From contig CAVXHK010000001.1 of NCBI GenBank assembly GCA_963761705.1, forward strand, positions 1,798,001 to 1,862,000: a DNA stretch of 64,000 bases, read 5' to 3'. How positions within the stretch are numbered: the stretch's first letter is position 1; each line of letters begins with the position of its first letter. Both the position numbers and the translations under genes were made by a program. The notes beneath the pieces are model-generated. The model was given only the letters and a program-made list of their open reading frames with translations. It ran no database searches and was not told where the DNA came from. Shown here piece after piece: positions 17,110 through 25,064 of this stretch. Origin of the DNA: CAVVKW01 sp963761705 (GTDB lineage Bacteria > Verrucomicrobiota > Verrucomicrobiia > Chthoniobacterales > JAATET01).

Positions 17110-17882
17110 TGGTCGTCGGGGAGGTGGGCGATCGAGGGGTTGGAGATTTCGTCTCGGGGAAAGAATTGGATGTCCGGGGCTTGGGTTTGATCGAGGTATT
17201 TCATTTCGCCGGCTCCGGCGACGTAGTGGGTGCAGCGAATGACGGATTGCATCCACCGCAGGCGGGTGTCCCGGGCGGGACTGATCTGGCGAGGGTTCCA
17301 CGACTGGGAGGGGAGGTCGATAAAGGCATTGCCTCCCCGGTGGAGGCGGAGGCGACCGCCGGAGTCGCGGCGGGCGCGGACGGTTTCGCCCTCGTAGGGA
17401 ACGTCGACGAAGTAGTCGTCGACGGGGCAGGCGGTGGTGCGAAAGGCCGGGTCGCTGGAGCGGGCGACTTCGATGCCGTGGAGCAGGCCGAGGGCGCGAT
17501 ACATCGAAAGACAGAAGTCGGCGGGGTTGGTGGCGTCGATGGATTCGAAGGATTCGACGTGGGCGGGGCTGAGGTATTTGGGAAGTTGCGGGGCGATTTC
17601 CCTAGCCCAGTTCGGGACGATGCGTTTGGCGTAGAGGGGGGAGTATTTTTTCTGAATCTTGTTCTCGAAGGTGAAGTTGAGGCGTTGTTCGTCGCTGGTT
17701 TTTTCTTCGATCAGGATCGTCTGGGTTTCGCGCGGGTCGTGGTCGCTGTCGTGATAGAAGAAGACGATGCGGCCACCGAGCCGGACTTGGAGGCGGCGGG
17801 CAGTGCGGATTTTTGCAACGAGGAAACGCTTGGGAAGGAAGCCGCAGGGTTGTTGGCCGAAGCAAATGACGGGATCGCTCAT
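17106..17882 (-). CDS. Half-length BshC-like protein (putative bacillithiol cysteine-adding enzyme)
   Basis: 258 residues, against about 540 for classical BshC. Three segments match BshC in order: VICFGQQPCGFLPKRFLVAK at 5-24 (BshC: TGQQ...GP.YT..K), GGRIVFFYHDSDHDPRE at 36-52 (BshC: PVFW.ASEDHDF.E), and HYVAGAGEMKYLDQ at 219-232 followed by PDIQFFPRDE (BshC: YV.GPGEI.Y, then P...PR). The C-terminal coiled-coil half of BshC is absent, and the middle is shortened. It is coupled by ATGA overlaps to the symporter upstream and bshB1 downstream. That context supports the missing third step of the pathway. The family link is my own motif reading. A start at 17882 fits the motif spacing. Confidence 0.6.
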   Translation of the reverse strand: MSDPVICFGQQPCGFLPKRFLVAKIRTARRLQVRLGGRIVFFYHDSDHDPRETQTILIEEKTSDEQRLNFTFENKIQKKYSPLYAKRIVPNWAREIAPQLPKYLSPAHVESFESIDATNPADFCLSMYRALGLLHGIEVARSSDPAFRTTACPVDDYFVDVPYEGETVRARRDSGGRLRLHRGGNAFIDLPSQSWNPRQISPARDTRLRWMQSVIRCTHYVAGAGEMKYLDQTQAPDIQFFPRDEISNPSIAHLPDDQ

Positions 17883-19534
17883 GGGCGGGGGCGGAGGGTC
17901 TGGATGGCGAGTGCGAGGATGATCGTCAGGACGCAGCCGATGAGGTTGAACCAAAGGTAGCCGATCTCGACCGGGGAAAAGTAGAGCACGAGAACGGTGA
18001 CTTCGGCGGTGACGCCGGCGATGAAGGCGGCGGTGCCGCCGACGCGTTGGATGAAGAAGGCAATGAGGAAGAGGCCGAGGATCGCTCCGTAAAAGAGGGA
18101 ACCGATGATGTTGACCGCTTCAATGAGGTTGTCGAAGAGGGTGAGGGTCATCGCGAAGCTGAGGGCGATGGCACCCCAAAGGAGGGTGAGGAGGCGGGCG
18201 ACCCAGACGTAGTGGGTATCGCTGGCGTCATTGCGGATGAGGGTGCGGTAGCCGTCGTTGACGGTGGTGGAAGCCAGGGCGTTGAGCTCGGACGCGGTGG
18301 ACGACATGGCGGCGAGGAAGATGACGGCGACCAGGAGGCCGACGAGGCCGGAGGGGAGGTAGGCGAGGACGAAGCCGAGGAAGACGTAGTCGGAGTCTTC
18401 GGTGTCGGCGTCCGGGTTGGCGGCGAGGAGGGCGGTGCGGAAGGCGGCGCGTTGGGTGTCCATCTCGCCGGTGAGGCGGTGGATCTCGGCGGTCGTTTCG
18501 GAGGTCCGGTCGGCGAGGGCCGAGCGGGCGACGGTCGCACGGGCGGTGGCGGATTTTTCGAACGTGGACTGGATGGGGGCGAGGGTCGCGGGGGGGACTT
18601 GGGCAATGGCGGCTTCGTTGAAGAAAATGGGCGGGGGCTGGAAGAGGTAGAAGACGAAGAGGAGGACGCCGAGGAGCAGGATCGCGAACTGCATCGGGAT
18701 CTTGAGAACGGCGTTGAACATGAGGCCGAGGCGACTCGACGTTGCGGAATCGCCGGCGAGGTAGCGCTGGACTTGGGACTGGTCGGTGCCGAAGTAGGAA
18801 AGCGCCAGGAAAGTGCCGCCAATGAGGCCGGTCCAGATGGTGTAGCGTTCGCCGGGATCGACGGAAAAGCTGATGGCTTGGAGTCGGTCGCTGATACCGG
18901 CGAGGTAGATGGCGTCGGCGAACGAGACGTCGGCGGGAAGTCCGGCGACGACGTAGCCGAACGCGATGGTCATGCCGATGAGGATGACGAGCATCTGGTA
19001 ACGTTGGGTGAGGCTAACGGTGCGGGTGCCGCCGGTGACGGTGTAGAGGACGACGAGGGCGCCGGTGAAAAAAATGGTCGGGCCGAGCGGCCAGTGGAGG
19101 ATCGACGAGACGATGATGGCGGGCGCGTAGATCGTGATGCCGGCGGCGAGGCCGCGTTGGAGGAGGAAGAGGCTGGCACCGAGCAGGCGAGTTTTTTGGT
19201 CGAAGCGTTGGCCGAGGAATTCGTAGGCGGTCGTGACCTTGAGTTTGTAGTAAATCGGGACGAAGACGGCGGAGATGATGATGAGGGCGATGGGGAGGCC
19301 GAGGTAATTTTGGACAAATCCCAGGCCTTGCGCGTAGCCCTGACCGGGGGTGGAGAGGAACGTGATGGCTGAAGCCTGGGTGGCCATGACGGAAAGGCCG
19401 ATGGTCCCCCATTTGAGGTCGTTGCCGCCGCGGAGGTAATCGTTGGAACTGTGGTCACGGCGGGCGGTCCAGAGGCCGTAGGTGACGATGCCGATGACTG
19501 TGCCGAGGAGAACAATCCAGTCGAGGGGCGTCAT
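17879..19534 (-). CDS. Sodium:solute symporter (SSS family)
   Basis: 551 residues with about 13 hydrophobic helices. SSS signatures include LKWGTIGLSVMATQASAITF in TM2, GYAQGLGFVQNYLGLP, LQRGLAAGITIYAPA, VVLYTVTGGTRTVSLT, and the late AAMSSTASELNALASTTVNDG, which carries Na+-site Ser/Thr residues. A hydrophilic insertion of about 80 residues (ATLAPIQSTFEKSATARATV onward) sits between helices and is unusual in length. The start overlaps the stop of a 33-codon gene, and the stop overlaps the BshC-like start. The substrate is unknown; placement in the bacillithiol operon suggests an amino acid, sugar or thiol-related solute, which is inference. Confidence 0.9.
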   Translation of the reverse strand: MTPLDWIVLLGTVIGIVTYGLWTARRDHSSNDYLRGGNDLKWGTIGLSVMATQASAITFLSTPGQGYAQGLGFVQNYLGLPIALIIISAVFVPIYYKLKVTTAYEFLGQRFDQKTRLLGASLFLLQRGLAAGITIYAPAIIVSSILHWPLGPTIFFTGALVVLYTVTGGTRTVSLTQRYQMLVILIGMTIAFGYVVAGLPADVSFADAIYLAGISDRLQAISFSVDPGERYTIWTGLIGGTFLALSYFGTDQSQVQRYLAGDSATSSRLGLMFNAVLKIPMQFAILLLGVLLFVFYLFQPPPIFFNEAAIAQVPPATLAPIQSTFEKSATARATVARSALADRTSETTAEIHRLTGEMDTQRAAFRTALLAANPDADTEDSDYVFLGFVLAYLPSGLVGLLVAVIFLAAMSSTASELNALASTTVNDGYRTLIRNDASDTHYVWVARLLTLLWGAIALSFAMTLTLFDNLIEAVNIIGSLFYGAILGLFLIAFFIQRVGGTAAFIAGVTAEVTVLVLYFSPVEIGYLWFNLIGCVLTIILALAIQTLRPRP

Positions 19535-19632
19535 GCGTGGGCGACCGTGAACCAGCGGAGGAGAATGACCTGAAGGATGAGCCACGCGAGCGTCGCTCCG
19601 TAGATCACCCGCCAGTTGACGCGGTCATTCAT
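19531..19632 (-). CDS. 33-residue single-helix membrane peptide coupled to the symporter gene
   Basis: This tiny gene starts at an ATG inside the last codons of the PIG-L gene (8-base overlap) and its stop overlaps the symporter start (TCAT on the plus strand). It encodes MNDRVNWRVIYGATLAWLIL followed by QVILLRWFTVAHA, one hydrophobic helix with a charged N-terminus. Several SSS transporters have small membrane partners, so a symporter accessory subunit is the simplest reading. Coding status rests on the tight overlaps on both sides and the sensible membrane profile. Confidence 0.55.
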   Translation of the reverse strand: MNDRVNWRVIYGATLAWLILQVILLRWFTVAHA

Positions 19633-22072
19633 CCTGGCCGAGGGAGACGAGGTTGGCGAAGAGGCGGTAGGCTCCGGGGACACCAGCGGGGAGTTGGCGG
19701 AAGAAGGAGAGACCGGTGTAGACGAAGTAGCCGGTGCCGAGGCGCTCAACGAGGAGGCTGCCCCGGCTGGCGGGTTCGTCCGGATCGGCGATGGAGAGAA
19801 GCGGCGTGAAGGCGGGGTCCCATTCGGAAGCAAAATACAGGCCGCGCTCCTGGACCCAGCCGTCGAAGTCGGTGGGAGTGATCTTGTTGGGTCGATTTAA
19901 CGCGGGGTGGTCGGGAGTCAGGATGGACACCTCGGCGGTCTCGTCGGTGACGCGGTCGCGGGACAGGGTGAGGGTGGAAGGGGTGAACTTATCGGCCAGG
20001 AGACCGCGGGTGGTGTTGTATTGCGAAATGACGACGCCCCCGCGGGCCGCGTATCCGAAGAGGGCGGGAAGCATGAAGCGGATGCGGTCGTTCGTGTTGA
20101 CGGCGCGAATGCCAAGGACGATGGCATCGTAACGGGTGAGATTCGCGGGGGTAAGGTCAGCCTCGCTGAGTGCGTCGACGGTGATGCCCATGCGTCGGAG
20201 GGCTTCGGGGATCTCGTCACCGGCTCCGGAGATATAGCCGACGCGGGTGGCGGTTGTTTTGACGTCGAGGGCAATGAGTTTGGCTTCGGCGACGGGGAAG
20301 AGCGTTTGAGCGGGAATGTGGCCGGGGTCGATGCGATCGTAGCCGCGGTTGGTCGTCTGGCCGTCGATGAGGAGTTCGGCGGTGAGGGTCGATTGGCTCG
20401 GGGCTGCGGCGGGGGTGAGGGTGGCTTCGATGGAGATTTCCTCGCTGGGTTGAGCGTCGAACTGGACGGAGGCGGGTTCGACTTTCCAGCCGTCGGTGGT
20501 GACAAAGTGGAGTTTACCGCCGGCGATCGGCGCGCGGGCGAGGATGCGGGCGGTGATTTTTCGAGGTTTGGCGTCGGCGAAGATCTCGGTGGATTCGGTG
20601 AGTTTGATCATCGCGGGGGGGGTGACGATGAAGGGCTCTTTGACTTCGCCGCGGACGGGATCGTTGAACTTGTGAATCGTGGCGAGCTCGTAAGTGAGCG
20701 GATAGCCGTCGACGGTGACCTTTGCGGTGACGGGGAGGACGGGCAAATTATCGGGTCGACCGATGAGTTGCTGATCTGCGACCGAGAAGCGGCTGTCGAT
20801 GGGGGAGTCAGTGAGCCAATAGGGTTGGGAGATCGAGGTTGGAGCGGTGAGGATGATTTCCCTTTCGAGGAGTTGATTGGGCGCAAGGGTCGTCGGGTCG
20901 CTGGAGTTGATCGCGACGGTGACGGCGAAGCCCGAGCGTTGGATTGCGCGGAGGGTGAGGGTGACCTCGGCACCGGCGACGGCGGATTGGGCGGCGGCGA
21001 TGCTTTCGAGGTCGAGACCCAGGCAGGCGGCGATGACGCGCTGGAGGTCGCGGAGTTTCTCGGTTCGCCAGAATTGGTCGGGGAGGGCGGTGAGGGCTTG
21101 GTGCGCGGCGATGAGGTCGGGGACGGCGCGGGACGGGTCGGCGGGTGAATAGGCGGCGAGAGCGCGGTCGATTGCTTCGGCAACGAGGTTGGAATCCGGG
21201 ACGCGGGTCCAAGTGGTGTCGACTCCGGCGAGGAGGGAGACGGTGGTGGGATCGCCGGCGAGGGGGGTGAAGTATTCGAAAGATTCGCCAAGTTCGGGTG
21301 TGGTGCCGAAGCCTTGGGATCGGTGCGCGCTGCGGCTCAAGGCGGCTACCTCGGGGTAGGATTTGCCGAGGAGCGGGTTGTAGCCACCGACGTCGATGCG
21401 GAGGAGACCGGTGGGATCGAATTTGATATTGCGGCGCTGGTAAAACCAAGAAGAGGTGTTCCAGAGGAGGCGTTTGGCGGCCCAGGGTGCGGCGAAGGCG
21501 AGTTGCTCGGGAAAGGCGGTCGGGTCGGCCGCGGCGGCGAAGGCCTCTTTTGCGAGGAGGGCCGAGGCGGTGTGGTGACCGTGCGTGAAGCCTTCGAGAA
21601 GGGAAAATCGGGTGACGATGACGTCGGGTCGGGTCGAGCGAATTGCCCAGACGACGTCGGCGAGCGTCTCGGTCTCCCCCCAGAAACGAACGCTTTCCTG
21701 GGGGGTCTTCGAGTAGCCGAAATCGATCGCTCGGGTGAAGAGCTGATTGCCGCCGTCGATGCGGCGGGCGGCGAGGAGTTCCTGCGTGCGGATGAGGCCA
21801 AGCTTCTCACCGAGATCGGCCCCGAGCAGATTCTGCCCGCCGTCGCCGCGGGTGAGGGAGAGATAAGTGGTTCGGAATTTTTCGCCGTTGGCGAGATAGG
21901 CGATGAGGGTGGTGTTCTCGTCGTCAGGGTGGGCGGCGACGTAGAGAACGCTGCCGAGGACTCGGAGTTTTTCGAGTTCGAGACCGAGCTGGCCGCTGGG
22001 GATCGGTTCGAGCGCAGCGGTCGGGCGAAGCGTGAGCATCAGCAAGCAGGCCGCTGGGATGAGCGCACGCAT
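19625..22072 (-). CDS. Large secreted PIG-L family deacetylase
   Basis: 815 residues with a signal peptide (MRALIPAACLLMLTLRPTAA). Residues about 30-190 form a PIG-L domain: VLYVAAHPDDENTTLIAYLA with the AHPDDE metal motif, LTRGDGGQNLLG, and the second metal region EGFTHGHHTASALLAKEAF. The remainder is an Ig-like or beta-sandwich region (PAMIKLTESTEIFADAKPRK) and a C-terminal Rossmann-like segment (YDAIVLGIRAVNTNDR). It likely hydrolyses an N-acyl bond on an extracytoplasmic substrate. It heads the symporter/BshC-like/BshB1/BshA stretch and follows the DUF2911 gene by 22 bases. The substrate is unknown. Confidence 0.88.
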   Translation of the reverse strand: MRALIPAACLLMLTLRPTAALEPIPSGQLGLELEKLRVLGSVLYVAAHPDDENTTLIAYLANGEKFRTTYLSLTRGDGGQNLLGADLGEKLGLIRTQELLAARRIDGGNQLFTRAIDFGYSKTPQESVRFWGETETLADVVWAIRSTRPDVIVTRFSLLEGFTHGHHTASALLAKEAFAAAADPTAFPEQLAFAAPWAAKRLLWNTSSWFYQRRNIKFDPTGLLRIDVGGYNPLLGKSYPEVAALSRSAHRSQGFGTTPELGESFEYFTPLAGDPTTVSLLAGVDTTWTRVPDSNLVAEAIDRALAAYSPADPSRAVPDLIAAHQALTALPDQFWRTEKLRDLQRVIAACLGLDLESIAAAQSAVAGAEVTLTLRAIQRSGFAVTVAINSSDPTTLAPNQLLEREIILTAPTSISQPYWLTDSPIDSRFSVADQQLIGRPDNLPVLPVTAKVTVDGYPLTYELATIHKFNDPVRGEVKEPFIVTPPAMIKLTESTEIFADAKPRKITARILARAPIAGGKLHFVTTDGWKVEPASVQFDAQPSEEISIEATLTPAAAPSQSTLTAELLIDGQTTNRGYDRIDPGHIPAQTLFPVAEAKLIALDVKTTATRVGYISGAGDEIPEALRRMGITVDALSEADLTPANLTRYDAIVLGIRAVNTNDRIRFMLPALFGYAARGGVVISQYNTTRGLLADKFTPSTLTLSRDRVTDETAEVSILTPDHPALNRPNKITPTDFDGWVQERGLYFASEWDPAFTPLLSIADPDEPASRGSLLVERLGTGYFVYTGLSFFRQLPAGVPGAYRLFANLVSLGQDE

Positions 22073-22094
22073 GGCCGGATGGAAGGGGTCCGCG

Positions 22095-22946
22095 TTACTT
22101 CAGTTTGGCGAGGAGGTCTTCGTTGCGCTGGATGTAGCCGGAGTCGCCGCCTTCGGAGGCTTTGGCGGTCTCGATGGATTTGTTGGCCGCCGCGATTGCC
22201 GCCTCGGTTTTGCCTTGCTTGGCGAGGATCTGCGCGTAGCCATGCTGCCACCAGAAGGCGTCGGGGTTTTTGGTGGTGGCGGTCTCCATCCAGGTCGCGG
22301 CTTGGTCGAGATCCATGTCGTTCTCTGAGTAGAACTCGGCGGCGCTGGCGTAGTCGCGAGCGGTCCAGTTGTCCTGATCGCTCATGGCGGATTCGATGGA
22401 GGCGGCGGAGAAAGATTTGGTGTCGATCGTGATCGGGACGGTGACGCGGGTATCGGCCCAATCGAGATTGAGGGAAGCGAAGTCGTCGCGGAGGTCCTGG
22501 AAGCCGATGGTGAAGCTTTCGACGGGCGGTTCGAGCTCGGTGGGTTTGACGGTGACGCGGGCTGCGTCTTTGGATTCGTCGTAGGACCCGGCGTTGGCGA
22601 CCTCGACGTCGCTGGAGAGGATGACGGTCCATTCGTCTTCGCCTGGGATGGTGAAGAGGACGTATTCGCCGGCCGGGACGGTTTTGTCGCCGAAGGTGAT
22701 CTCGGTGTCGAAGGTGACTTTGGTGGGGGCGTTGGCTCCGGTGCGCCAGATCTCACCGTAGGGAACGAGGTCGCCGTAGATGGTGCGGTCTTTCACGCCG
22801 GGGCGGGAATAAACGACGGTGAAGTTGGTGACGCCGACGACTTGGTCGAGCGTGGAAGCGGGGCTGGGTGCGGCGGTCTTAATCTGCGCATGGAGCGGAA
22901 ATGAGAGGGCGAGGAGGACGGCGGTGAGGAGGATGGGCTTTTTCAT
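22095..22946 (-). CDS. Exported DUF2911-domain protein
   Basis: 283 residues with a cleavable signal peptide (MKKPILLTAVLLALSFPLHA). The core has the DUF2911 pattern: VYSRPGVKDRTIYGDLVPYG, then EIWRTGANAPTKVTF, TVPAGEYVLFTIPGEDEWTV, ending in a strand LNLDWADTRVTVPI. The last 80 residues are helical and TPR-like (WMETATTKNPDAFWWQHGYA). Its function is unknown; the family is common in Bacteroidota and other Gram-negative bacteria. It is the first gene of the bsh-containing operon. The ATG at 22946 is set by the signal peptide. Confidence 0.85.
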   Translation of the reverse strand: MKKPILLTAVLLALSFPLHAQIKTAAPSPASTLDQVVGVTNFTVVYSRPGVKDRTIYGDLVPYGEIWRTGANAPTKVTFDTEITFGDKTVPAGEYVLFTIPGEDEWTVILSSDVEVANAGSYDESKDAARVTVKPTELEPPVESFTIGFQDLRDDFASLNLDWADTRVTVPITIDTKSFSAASIESAMSDQDNWTARDYASAAEFYSENDMDLDQAATWMETATTKNPDAFWWQHGYAQILAKQGKTEAAIAAANKSIETAKASEGGDSGYIQRNEDLLAKLK

Positions 22947-23035
22947 AGTTTGAATTGCGTCGAACGAGAGTAGGGCGGGGTTGGGGGATGTCAAATGGGG
23001 ATGGGCGGTTGTGAGCGGGCGGGAAATCTGGCGAC

Positions 23036-23067
23036 GTTCGGTCCGGAGGGCTCGAAGCCCGCGCTCC
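23036..23067. repeat. Intergenic palindromic repeat family, copy B (diverged)
   Basis: In the gap between the dioxygenase stop and the DUF2911 start, GTTCGGTCCGGAGGGCTCGA followed by AGCCCGCGCTCC aligns with the right half of copy C at 25013 (GGTTCGGCGGCTGGAAGCTC then GCCGCTCC). It contains GGGCTCGAAGCCC, a near-perfect hairpin. This is the least certain member of the family. Confidence 0.4.
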
Positions 23068-23100
23068 CCGGGCTCCTCTTGGGTGACAACGTGGCTCCGC

Positions 23101-24117
23101 TCAGAACGACTTGCCGGCGCGCACGTTGAGAAGCGGATCGCCGCAGCCGCCTTCGCCGCTGGGGCGCACGTGCGGTTTGGCGATGTCTTGGATTCCCTGG
23201 CTGGCGTACGGATCGGCCCCGGCGACGATGACGATGTCGCGATGATCGAGGGTGCCCATCTTCTCGCCCGGCCCCGGGGGGTGCCACGGCAGGAGGGACT
23301 CGGCGCTCATGTAGTGATTGACCAAGGCCCGGCGATACCCGGTTCGCGCCCGGTTGGGGAGCGAACGGTGGAGCAGGTAGCCGTTGAAAAAGACGATGCT
23401 GCCGGCCTTGACCTCGACTGGCACCGCGTCCTCGTCGCGGAAGGGAAAAATTGCCTCGCCGGTGCAGTCGAAGCGCCGATCGTCGTGTCGGCGGTCGGGC
23501 CAGATGACCGCCGGACGGTGCGATTTGGGAATGACCCAGAGGCAGCCATTTTCTACCGTTGCATCGTCCAAGGCCATCCAGCCGCCCGTGAGCGAACGGT
23601 CCCGCGTCGGGATGAAAAATTCGTCCTGATGCCACGCCTGCCCCGGTTTCCCAGCGGATTTGATGAAGAGCATCGACTGGATGGCCTTCACGTTCGGGCC
23701 GATCACGCGCGTGAGGACGTCGACCTGGCTGGGATGCGCGAGGGACTCGCGCACCAGCGGCGACAGTTTGTGCGGGAAGTGCAGACAGAGGTAACGGGAG
23801 AGAACGTCGTCGTCGCTGTCACCGGACTGGGCCGGGGTGAGGCCGGGTACCGCGCCGTAGTCGCCGCGGCAAATCTTGGCGGCGTCGTGGTTTAGTGCCC
23901 GGACCTCGCCCGGGGAAAGAGCGTCTTCGAGCACCAGGAAGCCGTTTTCCGCGAAAAACTCGGCCGCTCGCGTGGCCTCGGCGCCGAGTGGCGAACGGAA
24001 GTAGCCGGTCGGGCTGATCCCGGGAGCTGGCCAGGACGCCCACGCGGCCAGCGACTCGTCGGAGTGGGGTTGGTTCGCGCGGGTCTGGTGGGATGGCTTG
24101 GTCTGGGTGGCACTCAT
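23101..24117 (-). CDS. Phytanoyl-CoA dioxygenase family protein (PhyH, Fe(II)/2-oxoglutarate dependent)
   Basis: 338 residues. The double-stranded beta-helix iron site is seen as H163 and D165 in AWHQDEFF and H250 in NGYLLHRSLPNR, with a following Arg (R258 or R262) suited to 2-oxoglutarate binding. Conserved neighbours include GGWMALDDATVENGCLWVIP and KAGSIVFFNG. The N-terminal part (AAEFFAENGFLVLEDALSPG) is typical of PhyH proteins. The family hydroxylates varied small molecules, so the substrate is open. It is divergent from an AraC-type regulator whose start is only about 22-65 bases away. Confidence 0.9.
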   Translation of the reverse strand: MSATQTKPSHQTRANQPHSDESLAAWASWPAPGISPTGYFRSPLGAEATRAAEFFAENGFLVLEDALSPGEVRALNHDAAKICRGDYGAVPGLTPAQSGDSDDDVLSRYLCLHFPHKLSPLVRESLAHPSQVDVLTRVIGPNVKAIQSMLFIKSAGKPGQAWHQDEFFIPTRDRSLTGGWMALDDATVENGCLWVIPKSHRPAVIWPDRRHDDRRFDCTGEAIFPFRDEDAVPVEVKAGSIVFFNGYLLHRSLPNRARTGYRRALVNHYMSAESLLPWHPPGPGEKMGTLDHRDIVIVAGADPYASQGIQDIAKPHVRPSGEGGCGDPLLNVRAGKSF

Positions 24118-24139
24118 TTCTATCTAATAATCGGATCTG

Positions 24140-25006
24140 ATGCTTGCGTCCATCGATGGAATGCTCAAAGACATGTCTGTAATGATCACCCGGCCCCCGT
24201 CCACCACCTTTGGTGAAGTCGTGTATCCGGCGGGCGGGGTTTGCGGTCCGCGCACCCAGCGTGACGTGCAGATTGTGATCGTTCACGAAGGGGTTGCCGA
24301 CATCCGGATCGACGGGGATGAGCGGCACCTGGCGGCAGGCGAGGTGGCGCTGTTGCACCCGGGGCGGCGTGAGTTTTTTAGGTTTTCCGTGGGATCGAGG
24401 ACCGTTCACTCGTGGTGCGCGCTGGATCCGACGTCGCTTTCGCGCGAGTTGCTGCGGACGACTCGGCAGCTCCCATTTTCGCGACCGCTTTCGTGGCGGA
24501 TGCACGAACTCATCCGGCTAGGTCTGTCGTTAGCCGGTGCGGGTGAGCGCGACGGTGTTGGGGCGCTGCGGGACGCTTTGGGGATCGCGGTGGTGCGAGA
24601 ACTTGTCCTTGATGCCGAGCCGGGGGAGGCCGCTCTACCGGTGATCGTGCGTCGTGCCCAGTGCTTGATCGACGCGCGATCCGCCGAGCCGCTCACGTTG
24701 ACGACGATCGCGCGAGGCGCGGGCGCGAGCGTGCCGCATCTCATTCGCTTGTTCCGGCAGCACCTCGGCGAGACGCCGTCGCGCTATCTGTGGAAGGTAC
24801 GGACGGTTCGCGGCGTTCGCTTGCTGGCAGACACCGGGCTGAGTGTGTCGGAGATTGCGGCGCGCAGTGGTTTTCAGAGTCCGTTTCACTTTTCGCGGCT
24901 GGCGAAGCTGCATTTCGGGGCTGCGCCGGTGGTGTTGCGGGAGCGGAGCTGGGAGAAAGGGCCGGGCGAGGTCGGACTCAGGCTGGAGTCGGAAGGTCGA
25001 GTTTGA
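24140..25006 (+). CDS. AraC-family transcriptional regulator
   Basis: 288 residues if the first ATG is used; in-frame ATGs at 24161, 24173 and 24182 would leave more room for the shared promoter and are equally plausible. The N-terminal half is a cupin-like sensor (DVQIVIVHEGVADIRIDG, AAGEVALLHPGRREFFRF). The C-terminal 100 residues hold two helix-turn-helix motifs: LTLTTIARGAGASVPHLIRL then VSEIAARSGFQSPFHFSRL, with FRQHLGETPSRYLWKVR between them. Its divergent position suggests it controls the dioxygenase gene in response to a small ligand. Confidence 0.92.
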   Translation: MLASIDGMLKDMSVMITRPPSTTFGEVVYPAGGVCGPRTQRDVQIVIVHEGVADIRIDGDERHLAAGEVALLHPGRREFFRFSVGSRTVHSWCALDPTSLSRELLRTTRQLPFSRPLSWRMHELIRLGLSLAGAGERDGVGALRDALGIAVVRELVLDAEPGEAALPVIVRRAQCLIDARSAEPLTLTTIARGAGASVPHLIRLFRQHLGETPSRYLWKVRTVRGVRLLADTGLSVSEIAARSGFQSPFHFSRLAKLHFGAAPVVLRERSWEKGPGEVGLRLESEGRV

Positions 25007-25012
25007 AGACTT

Positions 25013-25052
25013 CGCCTCGGGGTTGGTTCGGCGGCTGGAAGCTCGCCGCTCC
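25013..25052. repeat. Intergenic palindromic repeat family, copy C
   Basis: Located between the AraC gene and the ribBA stop. CGCCTCGGGGTTGGTTCGGC matches the conserved left part of copy A, then GGCTGGAAGCTCGCCGCTCC forms an imperfect stem (GCGGC pairs with GCCGC). The bases before it (GGTCGAGTTTGAAGACTT) also resemble those before copy A, so the repeat may extend further left. Confidence 0.6.
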
Positions 25053-25064
25053 TGGGAGGGTGAC

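Noticed and set aside
18047..19372. Plus-strand open frame of 441 codons opposite the sodium symporter
   Set aside because: Product is almost only Glu, Gly, Asp and Val; it mirrors the symporter and has no domain.
19907..21148. Plus-strand open frame of 413 codons opposite the PIG-L gene
   Set aside because: Antisense shadow with low-complexity acidic composition.
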